A DNA stretch of 8,429 bases from an uncultured Clostridia bacterium (GCA_945486175.1 CALYTA010000028.1:1-8429), one strand, 5' to 3'; positions 1 through 6,176 are shown, counted from the stretch's first letter. Numbers and translations are program-made. The notes: generated by a model not told the origin, from the letters alone.

Positions 1-605
1 TGATCCAGTGCACGTGCCGCCCGTTCAACCGGACGGATCATCCATTTCGTCAGCCTGCGCGACAGGAAGAGTGCCAGCCCGAACAACGCAATCATAATGA
101 CCGCAATGCCCGGAATGATGTTCAAAACCATGCTGCGGATGCTGGAATAGCTGCGCGACAGGCGCAGGACACGGCCATCCGGCAGACTGACCGCATAATA
201 ATATGTGGAAGTATTCAATGTGGCAGATTTGCGGATATCCTCGCCCTTGCCGTCCTGCATTGCCTTCTGGATTTCCGGACGGCCGAGGTGGTTTTCCATC
301 TCCGATGCAGCCGCATCCGAATCATAAAGCACCGTGCCGTCCTGTGTGATGAGTGTTGCACGCGTATTGTCCGGCAGGTGTGCGAGCATCTTTGTATATT
401 CATCCTGCGTCATGTACGAATACGATTCGCTGATGGTATCGGTCAGATCACAGATCATCTGCTCTGCCTGCCGCATGGAATACTGCATGGCAACCGTCAG
501 CGTCAGGATGCAGGCACTGACAACGCCGACTGCGCTGAGCAGCAGCAGTACCCAGTAAATGCGTTTTTTCATTTGTGTATTGAATTGCTGTTTGTTATTA
601 CTCAT
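1..605 (-). CDS. Sensor histidine kinase, PhoR/WalK-like (N-terminal 201 residues; continues beyond the left edge)
   Basis: This is the membrane sensor partner of the adjacent response regulator; such kinases autophosphorylate on His and pass the phosphate to the regulator. Translated from the ATG at 605, the frame stays open to the window edge. Residues about 17-40 form a hydrophobic segment after a basic N-terminus (KKR at 13-15). An extracytoplasmic domain spans about 41-160, with the pattern LITQDGTVLYDS near 86-97 and YYYAVSLPDGRVLRLS near 135-150, as in PhoR-type PAS/Cache-like sensors. A second membrane segment lies at about 162-182, followed by a basic juxtamembrane stretch (SRRLTKWMIRPVERA) that opens a HAMP-like linker. 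The His-box and ATPase domains would lie outside the window. The start overlaps the regulator stop in an ATGA arrangement, implying translational coupling; its own Shine-Dalgarno is poor (CGGAAA). The signal sensed cannot be read from the sequence. Confidence 0.88.
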   Translation of the reverse strand, partial: MSNNKQQFNTQMKKRIYWVLLLLSAVGVVSACILTLTVAMQYSMRQAEQMICDLTDTISESYSYMTQDEYTKMLAHLPDNTRATLITQDGTVLYDSDAAASEMENHLGRPEIQKAMQDGKGEDIRKSATLNTSTYYYAVSLPDGRVLRLSRSYSSIRSMVLNIIPGIAVIMIALFGLALFLSRRLTKWMIRPVERAARALD

Positions 606-1300
606 TTTCCGATCTTATATCCCACGCCGCGAACGGTCTGAATCATCGTACCGTCATCGCCCAGCTTTTTCCGCAATGTATTGATGTGAATGTCCACCGT
701 ACGCGTCGCACCGCCATAATCAAAGCCCCAGACCTGTTCCATAATCTGATCGCGTGTCAGCACGCGGCCCTGATTGCGCATGAGGTCGCACAGCAGCTTG
801 AATTCCTTGCGCGTCAGCATGACCTCATTGCCGTCGACTGTGACAATATGGCTTGCCTCATCGACGCGGACATTCTGATATTCAAAGATACCGCTTCCTT
901 CATCCGCAGTCTGCTTGCCGGATTCAACTGTGCGGCGTGCCACGGCGCGGATGCGCGACAACAGCTCCAAAATGCCGAACGGCTTTGCCACATAATCGTC
1001 TGCGCCCATATCCAGCCCGCGCACCTTATCCATTTCAGTGGATTTCGCCGTCAGCATGATCGCGGGAATGCGCGCTGTCTTCGGCGTGCTGCGCAGCCGC
1101 TTGAGAATGGAAAGCCCATCCTCACCGGGCAGCATGATGTCAAGCAGCACGAGATCGGGGGCTTTTTCATCTACTGCCTGGAAAAAAGCGCGGCTGTCAG
1201 CAAATCCCCTCGTCACATACCCGCTTCCGTTGAGCGCATACACCACCATCGTGCGGATGCTTTCATCGTCTTCTACTACATAAATCGACAGATTTTCCAT
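602..1300 (-). CDS. Two-component response regulator, OmpR/PhoB family
   Basis: A DNA-binding transcription factor of 232 aa, activated by phosphorylation from the coupled kinase. The receiver domain (about 4-122) shows the acidic pair E10/D11, phospho-acceptor D54 in LVLLDIMLPGEDG, switch T84 and invariant K106 in DDYVAKPF. The winged-helix output domain (about 140-230) has the typical LTRKEFKLLCDLMRNQGRVLTR start and the recognition region TRTVDIHINTLRKKLG, ending VRGVGYKI. I chose the ATG at 1300 because GGAGG lies 5 nt upstream; an in-frame ATG at 1327 would add nine residues but has no Shine-Dalgarno. The order regulator-then-kinase, with the PhoR-like sensor downstream and a Pho-box-like repeat upstream, suggests a PhoP/PhoB role in phosphate response. 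WalR/VicR-like or other envelope roles remain possible, so no gene symbol is given. Confidence 0.95.
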   Translation of the reverse strand: MENLSIYVVEDDESIRTMVVYALNGSGYVTRGFADSRAFFQAVDEKAPDLVLLDIMLPGEDGLSILKRLRSTPKTARIPAIMLTAKSTEMDKVRGLDMGADDYVAKPFGILELLSRIRAVARRTVESGKQTADEGSGIFEYQNVRVDEASHIVTVDGNEVMLTRKEFKLLCDLMRNQGRVLTRDQIMEQVWGFDYGGATRTVDIHINTLRKKLGDDGTMIQTVRGVGYKIGK

Positions 1301-1305
1301 AGTTT

Positions 1306-1310
1306 CCTCC
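1306..1310 (-). promoter_or_regulatory. Ribosome binding site deciding the response regulator start
   Basis: GGAGG on the minus strand, 5 nt before the ATG at 1300. It supports this start over the upstream in-frame ATG at 1327, which has only an A/T-rich leader before it. Confidence 0.8.
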
Positions 1311-1347
1311 GTCTTTGAAAAATTCATTCTTTCATTGTTTCATTTTT

Positions 1348-1356
1348 ATTATAACA
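1348..1356 (-). promoter_or_regulatory. Extended -10 promoter for the regulator/kinase operon
   Basis: The minus strand reads TGTTATAAT, a perfect TGnTATAAT extended -10. There is no good -35 at 16-18 bp, which is usual for extended -10 or activator-dependent promoters. The predicted transcript start near 1341 gives a leader of about 40 nt to the ATG at 1300. Confidence 0.7.
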
Positions 1357-1374
1357 GATTCCCACTGCCCCCAA

Positions 1375-1391
1375 CGTAAAATGTATGTAAA
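1375..1391 (-). promoter_or_regulatory. Candidate Pho-box-like operator upstream of the regulator promoter
   Basis: The minus strand carries TTTACA then TTTACG with starts exactly 11 bp apart (TTTACATACATTTTACG). This matches the half-site spacing known for PhoP (TT[ACT]A[CT]A repeats) and PhoB boxes. The proximal half overlaps the -35 region of the extended -10 promoter at 1348-1356, the usual position for activation or autoregulation. Only two half sites are seen and one has a mismatch, so this is a candidate. Confidence 0.42.
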
Positions 1392-1406
1392 GTCTTCGGA
1401 GAAATA

Positions 1407-1443
1407 CAATCCCCGGCGCCGTTGACCGGGACGCCGGGGATTG
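1407..1443 (-). terminator. Hairpin terminator after the flavodoxin-ferredoxin gene
   Basis: A perfect 12-bp GC-rich stem (1407-1418 with 1432-1443) and a 13-nt loop lie 18 nt past the stop codon at 1461. The minus-strand downstream tract is TATTTCT, a modest U-run, so termination may be incomplete. It separates this gene from the regulator operon promoter. Confidence 0.65.
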
Positions 1444-1460
1444 CCACACTATCTTTGATT

Positions 1461-2285
1461 TCAGAAAAATAATTCGACCTCTGCCCGCCGGGCATAGCCC
1501 TCCTCCAGCTCATGCTGATGGTACAGATAGCCTGCGTCGTCATAATATCGCGCCTGCTGCGGGCATTTTTTGATGCATGCACCGCATTTGATGCAGATTC
1601 CGGTATAATTTCGCACATCCGTGCGGTCAATCGAACCCATCGGGCACACTTCCGCGCACAAGCCGCAGACGTCGCACCGGTCATTTACCTTCGGCTTAAC
1701 CTTCAGGATATTCACCGGATTTCCCTGCCGGTCACGCGGCGTGTAATACGGCCGGATCGGTGTCTGTCCGTTCACATAAACCGGCTGCTCCGGTACACAT
1801 TCCAGTGCGCGCACCTTGTCCGCAAGCGCACGTGCAAAGTTCTCCGCGCCCTGCAAGTCCGCCGCATCCGGGCGTCCCGCCGCCAGCGCATAGGAAAACG
1901 AATGCTCTCCGACAAACGCCGCACCGGCTATGGTGCGGAAGCCGGATGCCTCCAGAAGATCGCGCAGCTCAATCAGTGCATCGTCATAATTCCGGTTGCC
2001 GAACAGTACAATCGGTACAGCGGGTGCCCCGTTTCCTGTCAGCTTCTCCTTCAGATATGGCAGCAGCACATTGGGCACACGCCCTGCATACACCGGCGTG
2101 CCAACCAATGCAAGCTCATCCGGCGCACATACCACTGCGTGTTCGCGTGCCGCCGGAAGCGTGAAATCGTCCTCCTGCACCGAAGCACCCAGCTCCTGTG
2201 CCAGCGTTTCGCCTATGCGGCGCAGTATTTTCTGTGTCGTTCCCGTAGCGCTGAAATAAACCAGTCGAATGCGCTGAATCTTCAT
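1461..2285 (-). CDS. EFR1-type flavodoxin/2x[4Fe-4S] ferredoxin fusion protein
   Basis: A 274-aa predicted soluble electron carrier. The N-terminal half (about 5-160) is flavodoxin-like: the beta strand LVYFSATGTTQK at 8-19 is the FMN phosphate-binding loop, VGTPVYAGRVPN at 61-72 and VLFGNRNYDDA at 93-103 are the other flavin-contacting segments. The C-terminal part has two CxxCxxCxxxCP clusters, at C204/C207/C210/C214 and C231/C234/C237/C241, the classic 2[4Fe-4S] bacterial ferredoxin arrangement. The start has GGAGGG 6 nt upstream. Proteins of this build are common in anaerobic Firmicutes under the family name EFR1; I know of no assigned substrate. It probably shuttles electrons between a flavin and low-potential ferredoxin-dependent enzymes, but no partner enzyme is adjacent. 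It ends in a hairpin terminator and appears to be a single-gene unit. Confidence 0.92.
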   Translation of the reverse strand: MKIQRIRLVYFSATGTTQKILRRIGETLAQELGASVQEDDFTLPAAREHAVVCAPDELALVGTPVYAGRVPNVLLPYLKEKLTGNGAPAVPIVLFGNRNYDDALIELRDLLEASGFRTIAGAAFVGEHSFSYALAAGRPDAADLQGAENFARALADKVRALECVPEQPVYVNGQTPIRPYYTPRDRQGNPVNILKVKPKVNDRCDVCGLCAEVCPMGSIDRTDVRNYTGICIKCGACIKKCPQQARYYDDAGYLYHQHELEEGYARRAEVELFF

Positions 2286-2307
2286 ATTCTTCCCTCCAGC
2301 GTCTGTG

Positions 2308-2335
2308 ATTAGGCGCTGTCTGAAAACATAGTCAA
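2308..2335 (-). promoter_or_regulatory. Possible promoter of the flavodoxin-ferredoxin gene
   Basis: The minus strand shows TTGACT (2330-2335) and CCTAAT (2308-2313) separated by 16 bp, about 20 nt before the Shine-Dalgarno. The -35 is good (5 of 6) but the -10 is weak (4 of 6). The -35 lies in the loop of the inverted repeat at 2312-2359. Confidence 0.33.
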
Positions 2336-2359
2336 ACGTTTCGGCTTTTCAGATACGCC
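2312..2359. repeat. Imperfect inverted repeat between two genes
   Basis: Arms 2312-2326 and 2346-2359: GGCG pairs with CGCC and TCTGAAAA pairs with TTTTCAGA. One unpaired base (2316) and one G-T pair interrupt the arms; the loop is 19 nt and contains the palindrome AAACGTTT. It follows the amidotransferase stop (2364) by 4 nt, but no U-run follows on the minus strand, so a standard terminator is doubtful. It may be a weak terminator, a protein-binding site or a small dispersed repeat. Confidence 0.5.
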
Positions 2360-2363
2360 CTGG

Positions 2364-3119
2364 TTATAGTATATCACAAACCGTCGAACAGCCCAACGAT
2401 TTTCCGCTGGTTTTGCAGCATGCATCGACAAACGCCTGAAAAATCCGGCGGCTCGATGCATCCTTTTCCCATGAAAATTCCGGATGCCACTGTGTCGCGA
2501 GGAAAAACGGCTGCCGCCTGTCTTCAACAGCCTCCACCAGCCCGTCCGGCGCCCATGCACAGGCCGTCAGCACCGGGGACAGGTCATGCACGCCCTGATG
2601 ATGATAGCTGTTGACGCGCAAGCTGGACTTTCCGACAATGCGGTACAGCATACTGTCCTCATCGACCGTGACCGGATGCACAGCGCGGTCATACGGCGGA
2701 GCCATGTGGTGCTCCACCCCGCTCGGCAGCTCGTCCGGAATATGCTGGTACAGCGTACCGCCCAGCGCGGCATTGAACAGCTGGATGCCGCGGCAGATGC
2801 CGTAGGCGGGCTTACGGCGCACACGGCACAGGCGCAGCAGCTCCCACTCCATCTCGTCGCGTTTGCGGCAGATTTCGCCACAGCTGTCCTGCATCTGCTG
2901 CCCATAGCGGGCCGGGTCGACATCCTGCCCGCCGGTAAACAACACACCGTCTACGCGGTCGAGCAGCTGCTCCAGCTTTTCCCTGTCGTGCGTCAGCGGG
3001 AAAATCACAGGCAAACCACCTGCCTGTACGATGCCTTCCATATAACCAGGCACCATCCAGAGACTTTTGCGCTGCTTGTCATAGAGCGGTACAATGCCGA
3101 TAATTGCTGGTCGATTCAT
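2364..3119 (-). CDS. Class I glutamine amidotransferase, gamma-glutamyl-GABA hydrolase (PuuD-like)
   Basis: A 251-aa peptidase C26-type hydrolase. PuuD-type members cleave gamma-glutamyl-gamma-aminobutyrate to glutamate and GABA in putrescine degradation; related members act on other gamma-glutamyl amides. The nucleophile is C109 in AYGICRGIQLFNAALGG, and the rest of the triad is H212/E214 in ATQWHPE. TGGQDVDPARYG at 62-73 is the conserved oxyanion-side loop, and HHQGV at 173-177 is typical of the family. I chose the ATG at 3119 because GGAGG lies 8 nt upstream and the protein then begins MNRPAIIGIVP, as expected for the family; a further 22 upstream codons are open but unsupported. No other polyamine genes are adjacent, so the substrate is inferred. 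An intrinsic terminator ends 9 nt before the Shine-Dalgarno and no separate promoter is visible, suggesting read-through control. Confidence 0.9.
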   Translation of the reverse strand: MNRPAIIGIVPLYDKQRKSLWMVPGYMEGIVQAGGLPVIFPLTHDREKLEQLLDRVDGVLFTGGQDVDPARYGQQMQDSCGEICRKRDEMEWELLRLCRVRRKPAYGICRGIQLFNAALGGTLYQHIPDELPSGVEHHMAPPYDRAVHPVTVDEDSMLYRIVGKSSLRVNSYHHQGVHDLSPVLTACAWAPDGLVEAVEDRRQPFFLATQWHPEFSWEKDASSRRIFQAFVDACCKTSGKSLGCSTVCDIL

Positions 3120-3127
3120 AGTTGTTT

Positions 3128-3132
3128 CCTCC
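3128..3132 (-). promoter_or_regulatory. Ribosome binding site deciding the amidotransferase start
   Basis: GGAGG on the minus strand, 8 nt before the ATG at 3119. It lies only 8 nt past the U-run of the terminator at 3141-3175, leaving no room for an independent promoter between them. Confidence 0.75.
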
Positions 3133-3140
3133 AAAATGGC

Positions 3141-3175
3141 AAAAAAATAGAACGGATACCCATTGCATCCGCTCC
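3141..3175 (-). terminator. Intrinsic terminator between the 38-aa ORF and the amidotransferase gene
   Basis: On the minus strand, GGAGCGGAT (3167-3175) pairs with ATCCGTTCT (3149-3157) as 9 bp with two G-U pairs and a 9-nt loop, followed by A and seven T (3141-3147). This is a good rho-independent terminator. It starts 25 nt after the small ORF stop and ends just before the next gene's ribosome binding site, so it could end the small-peptide transcript or act as an attenuator. Confidence 0.78.
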
Positions 3176-3200
3176 ATTGCTGCATTTATTTCGTATTTGA

Positions 3201-3317
3201 TTAAAATTCCATCTTCGACTGGCTCATGCTCGCCACGCTGACTGCTACAATTGCCGTTCCCAGCATGGTAATCAGTGCGCCGAGGGAAAGGGTCGCAATA
3301 CTCAGACCTCTGTTCAT
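3201..3317 (-). CDS. Small hydrophobic peptide, 38 aa, unknown function
   Basis: I do not recognise this ORF. It starts at the ATG at 3317, seven nt after GGGGTGA, a near-match to the GGAGGTGA Shine-Dalgarno, and ends at TAA at 3201. The peptide starts MNRGLSIATLSLGALITMLG; residues about 5-30 are almost wholly hydrophobic or small, long enough for one membrane span. The tail SQSKMEF is polar. The Arg near the N-terminus suggests an inside-facing start. It has its own extended -10 promoter (3355-3363) and a terminator (3141-3175), which together support a real short transcript. Possible roles are a small membrane protein, a toxin-like peptide, or a leader for the downstream amidotransferase gene. 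No run of a single amino-acid codon is seen, so classical amino-acid attenuation is not indicated. Confidence 0.6.
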   Translation of the reverse strand: MNRGLSIATLSLGALITMLGTAIVAVSVASMSQSKMEF

Positions 3318-3354
3318 GGTTATTCACCCCGTATCATCTGAAATCTTCCCTGAT

Positions 3355-3363
3355 AGTATACCA
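3355..3363 (-). promoter_or_regulatory. Extended -10 promoter for the 38-aa ORF
   Basis: The minus strand reads TGGTATACT, matching TGnTATAaT with one change. No good -35 is seen. A start near 3348 would give a leader of about 30 nt. It lies just after the recQ stop at 3380, where transcription of a separate downstream unit would be expected to begin. Confidence 0.6.
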
Positions 3364-3379
3364 CAATTGCCGAAGGATT

Positions 3380-5209
3380 TCATTCTTTTTCTGAAAAATA
3401 TACAGAACAATATTTTTGAATGACGCGCAGGATTGCCTTCGACTCTTTTTTCGCCCTGCCATCTGTGCCGACAATTGCCTGTACCGCATCCTCTGTCTGC
3501 GGCAGCTCATGCACAAGCACTTCCAATGTCCGGTCAGAAAAGACACCATGCGGCGGGATGCCATGCCGTGCCGCTGATTTCTGGCGGAATTTGCGCAGCT
3601 CACGCGACAGCTCCGGCCGCTCGGACTGGCTGGAAGCACGTGCCAGCCGGGCCTCCTTTTGCGACACGCGCACGCGCATGGCCACTTTTTCGCCGTGAAA
3701 CAGCACATTTTTTGCCCCGGCACTCAGCCGCAGACGGATATGCGGGTTTTCCTGCCGCACCAGATAGCCGAGGCTGATGAGATGGCTGATGACCGCCGCA
3801 ATGTCCTGCGCTTCTGCATCGCGCATGATGCCATAGGTGGACAGCGCATCGTATCCGGCATTGCGGATGTCTGCATCCGCGCATCCGCGCAGAATGCGGC
3901 AAAGCATATCTGCGCCGCACTGTTCCTTTGTGCGGTAGACGCACGACAGGATTTTCTGCGCGTCCACCGTGACATCCTTTTCGATGCTGGAAGCCTCACA
4001 GTTGCCGCACTGCCCGCAGAAATCCGGCGCTTCCTGCCCGAAATAGCGCAGGATGTGCTGCCGCAGGCACTGGTCGGTGAACACATACCGCTTCATCTGT
4101 GCCAGCCGTTCCAGCCTGCGTTTTTTGAGCCATTCGACCTCCTCATCCGTCAGGGCGGGATTTTCCGGATCGAGTCCGATCAGGTATTCATGCAGCGCAA
4201 TGTCCGATTCATCGAACAGCAGCAGGCAGTGTGCCGGTGCGCCGTCCCGTCCGGCACGCCCTGCCTCCTGATAATAGCTCTCGATGTCGCGCGGCATGCC
4301 ATAGTGCACCACAAAGCGCACATCCGGCTTGTCAATGCCCATGCCGAACGCATTGGTTGCGACGATGACCGGAACACTGCCGCTGATAAAATTCTGCTGC
4401 GCAGCCCGCCGCACCATCGGCTCCATGCCCGCGTGATAGGCTGCCGCGCGAATGCCGTTGTCGCACAGGTAACGCGCCATCTCCTCCGTCTTTTTGCGCG
4501 TCAGGCAGTAGACAATACCGGATGCGCCGTCCTGTGCCGCGATAAACCGCACCATCTGCGCTTCTCGGTCATACACGCGCCGCACCTCATAATACAGGTT
4601 CGGGCGGTCGAAGCTGGTCACAAGCCGTTCCGGCGCATGCAGCCCGAGCGCCTGCACAATATCCTCACGCACCTGTGCCGTCGCCGTCGCGGTAAAGGCG
4701 GAAATCACCGGGCGGCTGGGCAGGCTTCGGATAAACTGCGGTATCTCCCGATAGCTCGGACGGAAATCATGCCCCCACTGCGAGATACAGTGTGCCTCAT
4801 CCACAGTGACCATGCCGATCGGCAGTCGGCTGACCAGCTGGGCAAAATCCGGCTGCATCAGCCGTTCCGGTGCGACATAAATCAGCTTGCAGCGCCCCTG
4901 TGCCGCCTGCTGCATCGCCTGCCTGCGCTCCTCGGATGTCTGTGCGCTGTTGAGCAGGCAGGCGGAAAGCCCTGCCCGGCGCAGCGCTGCGACCTGATCC
5001 TGCATCAGGGAAATGAGCGGAGAGACCACCAGCGTCACGCCCGGCAAAAGCATGCCGGCGATCTGGTAACAGATGGATTTTCCCGCGCCGGTCGGCATAA
5101 CGCCGAGCACATCGCGCCCGGAAAGCATTGCATCAATCAGCTTCTGCTGCCCCGGCCGGAACGACGCATAGCCGAACGATTCCTGCAGCAGTCTGTGTTT
5201 TAAATCCAT
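3380..5209 (-). CDS. recQ: ATP-dependent DNA helicase RecQ
   Basis: A 609-aa 3'-to-5' superfamily 2 DNA helicase for recombination and replication-fork repair; the length matches the full-length bacterial enzyme. Visible in order: motif 0 FRPGQ (17-21), Walker A PTGAGKS (39-45), DEAH (137-140) followed by the RecQ aromatic-rich loop CISQWGHDFRPSY (141-153), SAFTATAT (170-176), FGMGIDKPDVR in motif V (288-298), and QEAGRAGRDG motif VI (314-323). The RecQ-C zinc site has C381, C398, C401 and C404. A winged helix follows (about 412-515) and an HRDC-like domain occupies about 530-605. I start at the ATG at 5209, with AAAGGAGG 7 nt upstream; a 74-codon upstream extension lies over the promoter region and is not family-like. 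It is divergent from uppP. No clear hairpin terminator follows the stop. Confidence 0.97.
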   Translation of the reverse strand: MDLKHRLLQESFGYASFRPGQQKLIDAMLSGRDVLGVMPTGAGKSICYQIAGMLLPGVTLVVSPLISLMQDQVAALRRAGLSACLLNSAQTSEERRQAMQQAAQGRCKLIYVAPERLMQPDFAQLVSRLPIGMVTVDEAHCISQWGHDFRPSYREIPQFIRSLPSRPVISAFTATATAQVREDIVQALGLHAPERLVTSFDRPNLYYEVRRVYDREAQMVRFIAAQDGASGIVYCLTRKKTEEMARYLCDNGIRAAAYHAGMEPMVRRAAQQNFISGSVPVIVATNAFGMGIDKPDVRFVVHYGMPRDIESYYQEAGRAGRDGAPAHCLLLFDESDIALHEYLIGLDPENPALTDEEVEWLKKRRLERLAQMKRYVFTDQCLRQHILRYFGQEAPDFCGQCGNCEASSIEKDVTVDAQKILSCVYRTKEQCGADMLCRILRGCADADIRNAGYDALSTYGIMRDAEAQDIAAVISHLISLGYLVRQENPHIRLRLSAGAKNVLFHGEKVAMRVRVSQKEARLARASSQSERPELSRELRKFRQKSAARHGIPPHGVFSDRTLEVLVHELPQTEDAVQAIVGTDGRAKKESKAILRVIQKYCSVYFSEKE

Positions 5210-5216
5210 CTGTTTC

Positions 5217-5224
5217 CCTCCTTT
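5217..5224 (-). promoter_or_regulatory. Ribosome binding site deciding the recQ start
   Basis: AAAGGAGG on the minus strand, 7 nt before the ATG at 5209. It fixes the start at MDLKHRLL rather than the longer open frame reaching 5431, which would run into uppP. Confidence 0.85.
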
Positions 5225-5241
5225 TTCGGTTGCTGTGTACC

Positions 5242-5270
5242 AGTATGCCATATTTTCTGCCATCCTGCAA
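5242..5270 (-). promoter_or_regulatory. Possible recQ promoter
   Basis: The minus strand has TTGCAG (5265-5270), a 17-bp spacer and CATACT (5242-5247). Matches are partial (3 of 6 and 4 of 6), but the spacing is ideal and the predicted start near 5235 gives a leader of about 26 nt. Confidence 0.4.
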
Positions 5271-5279
5271 GCCGCAGCC

Positions 5280-5308
5280 TTTACTTTTGCGCACAGATAC
5301 GGTATACT
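5280..5308 (+). promoter_or_regulatory. uppP promoter
   Basis: TTTACT (5280-5285), a 17-bp spacer and TATACT (5303-5308), with 4 of 6 and 5 of 6 matches to the sigma-A consensus. A start near 5315 gives a leader of about 33 nt. Its -35 is about 10 bp from the candidate recQ -35, so the two promoters face away from each other across a very short shared region. Confidence 0.6.
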
Positions 5309-5347
5309 GATACCAATCGTTTTTTTGAACACACAAAGGAGACATTT

Positions 5348-6163
5348 ATGTTTATCGAACTCATCAAATCGTTTATCCTGGGTATCGTCCAGGGTATTAC
5401 TGAGTGGCTGCCGGTCTCCTCGACCGGACACATGCTGCTGGTTGATGAATTCCTTCAGCTGGATTTCCCGAAGGAATTTACCGACATGTTCTTTGTCGTC
5501 ATCCAGTTCGGCTCCATTCTCGCCGTACTGGTGTTGTATTTCGACAAGCTCAACCCGTTTTCCTCCAAAAAATCACCGGTAGAACGGAAAAGTACATGGA
5601 CGCTGTGGAAAAAGGTCATTATCGGCTGCATCCCGGCAGGTGTCATCGGCATTCTGTTTGACGACCTGATTCACGACCTGCTGTATACTCCGGTTGTCAT
5701 CGCCATTGCACTGATCGTCTACGGCATCCTGTTCATCGTCCTCGAAAGCACGCACCACACACCGACGACGACCTCGCTCGAATCGCTGTCCTACCGCAAG
5801 GCACTGCTGATCGGCGTGTTTCAGACGCTGTCGCTCATTCCGGGCACCTCGCGTTCCGGCTCGACCATCCTCGGGGCGGTCTTCCTTGGCTGTGCGCGTC
5901 CGGTCGCCGCAGAATTTTCGTTCTTCCTCGCCATCCCGGTTATGCTGGGTGCGAGCGGACTGAAGGTTCTCAAATATGGCCTCAACTACACCGCTGCACA
6001 GGTCGGCGTCATGGCTGTCGGCATGGTCACGGCATTTGTCGTTTCCCTGTTCTGCATCCGCTTCCTGATGAATTATATCCGCAAGCATGACTTCAAGGTA
6101 TTCGGCTGGTACCGCATTGTACTTGGTATCATCGTACTGCTGTACTTCGGACTGTTTGCATAA
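5348..6163 (+). CDS. uppP: Undecaprenyl-diphosphatase (UppP/BacA)
   Basis: A 271-aa integral membrane phosphatase that converts undecaprenyl diphosphate to the monophosphate, regenerating the lipid carrier for peptidoglycan and wall polymers; overproduction of the family is known to raise bacitracin resistance. Catalytic motifs are present: QGITEWLPVSSTGH at 15-28 with E19, S24/S25 and H28, and PGTSRSGST at 165-173 with R169. Hydrophobic segments lie at about 2-18, 46-66, 88-106, 113-133, 152-163, 187-208, 216-238 and 253-270. The start has AAAGGAGA 5 nt upstream and begins MFIELIKSFILGIVQG, as usual for the family. It ends in tandem stops TAATAA and a strong terminator, so it is a single-gene unit divergent from recQ. 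Confidence 0.97.
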   Translation: MFIELIKSFILGIVQGITEWLPVSSTGHMLLVDEFLQLDFPKEFTDMFFVVIQFGSILAVLVLYFDKLNPFSSKKSPVERKSTWTLWKKVIIGCIPAGVIGILFDDLIHDLLYTPVVIAIALIVYGILFIVLESTHHTPTTTSLESLSYRKALLIGVFQTLSLIPGTSRSGSTILGAVFLGCARPVAAEFSFFLAIPVMLGASGLKVLKYGLNYTAAQVGVMAVGMVTAFVVSLFCIRFLMNYIRKHDFKVFGWYRIVLGIIVLLYFGLFA

Positions 6164-6176
6164 TAAGAGAAAAAGC

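Noticed and set aside
1301..1327. A nine-codon longer start for the response regulator
   Set aside because: There is no Shine-Dalgarno before the ATG at 1327, whereas GGAGG is correctly placed for the ATG at 1300, where the protein matches family starts.
1512..2312. A 266-codon plus-strand open frame opposite the flavodoxin-ferredoxin gene, and similar frames at 686-1318 and 2484-3200
   Set aside because: All are antisense shadows of genes with clear family motifs; their compositions are arginine-, histidine- and cysteine-rich and none has a Shine-Dalgarno-supported start.
3659..5203. A 514-codon open frame on the plus strand opposite recQ
   Set aside because: It mirrors the GC-rich recQ coding sequence, has no ribosome binding site and its translation is rich in Cys, His and Arg with no recognisable domain. 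It is a shadow of recQ.
5210..5431. A 74-codon N-terminal extension of RecQ
   Set aside because: It crosses the promoter region and the start of uppP, is unlike RecQ N-termini, and a strong AAAGGAGG fixes the start at 5209.
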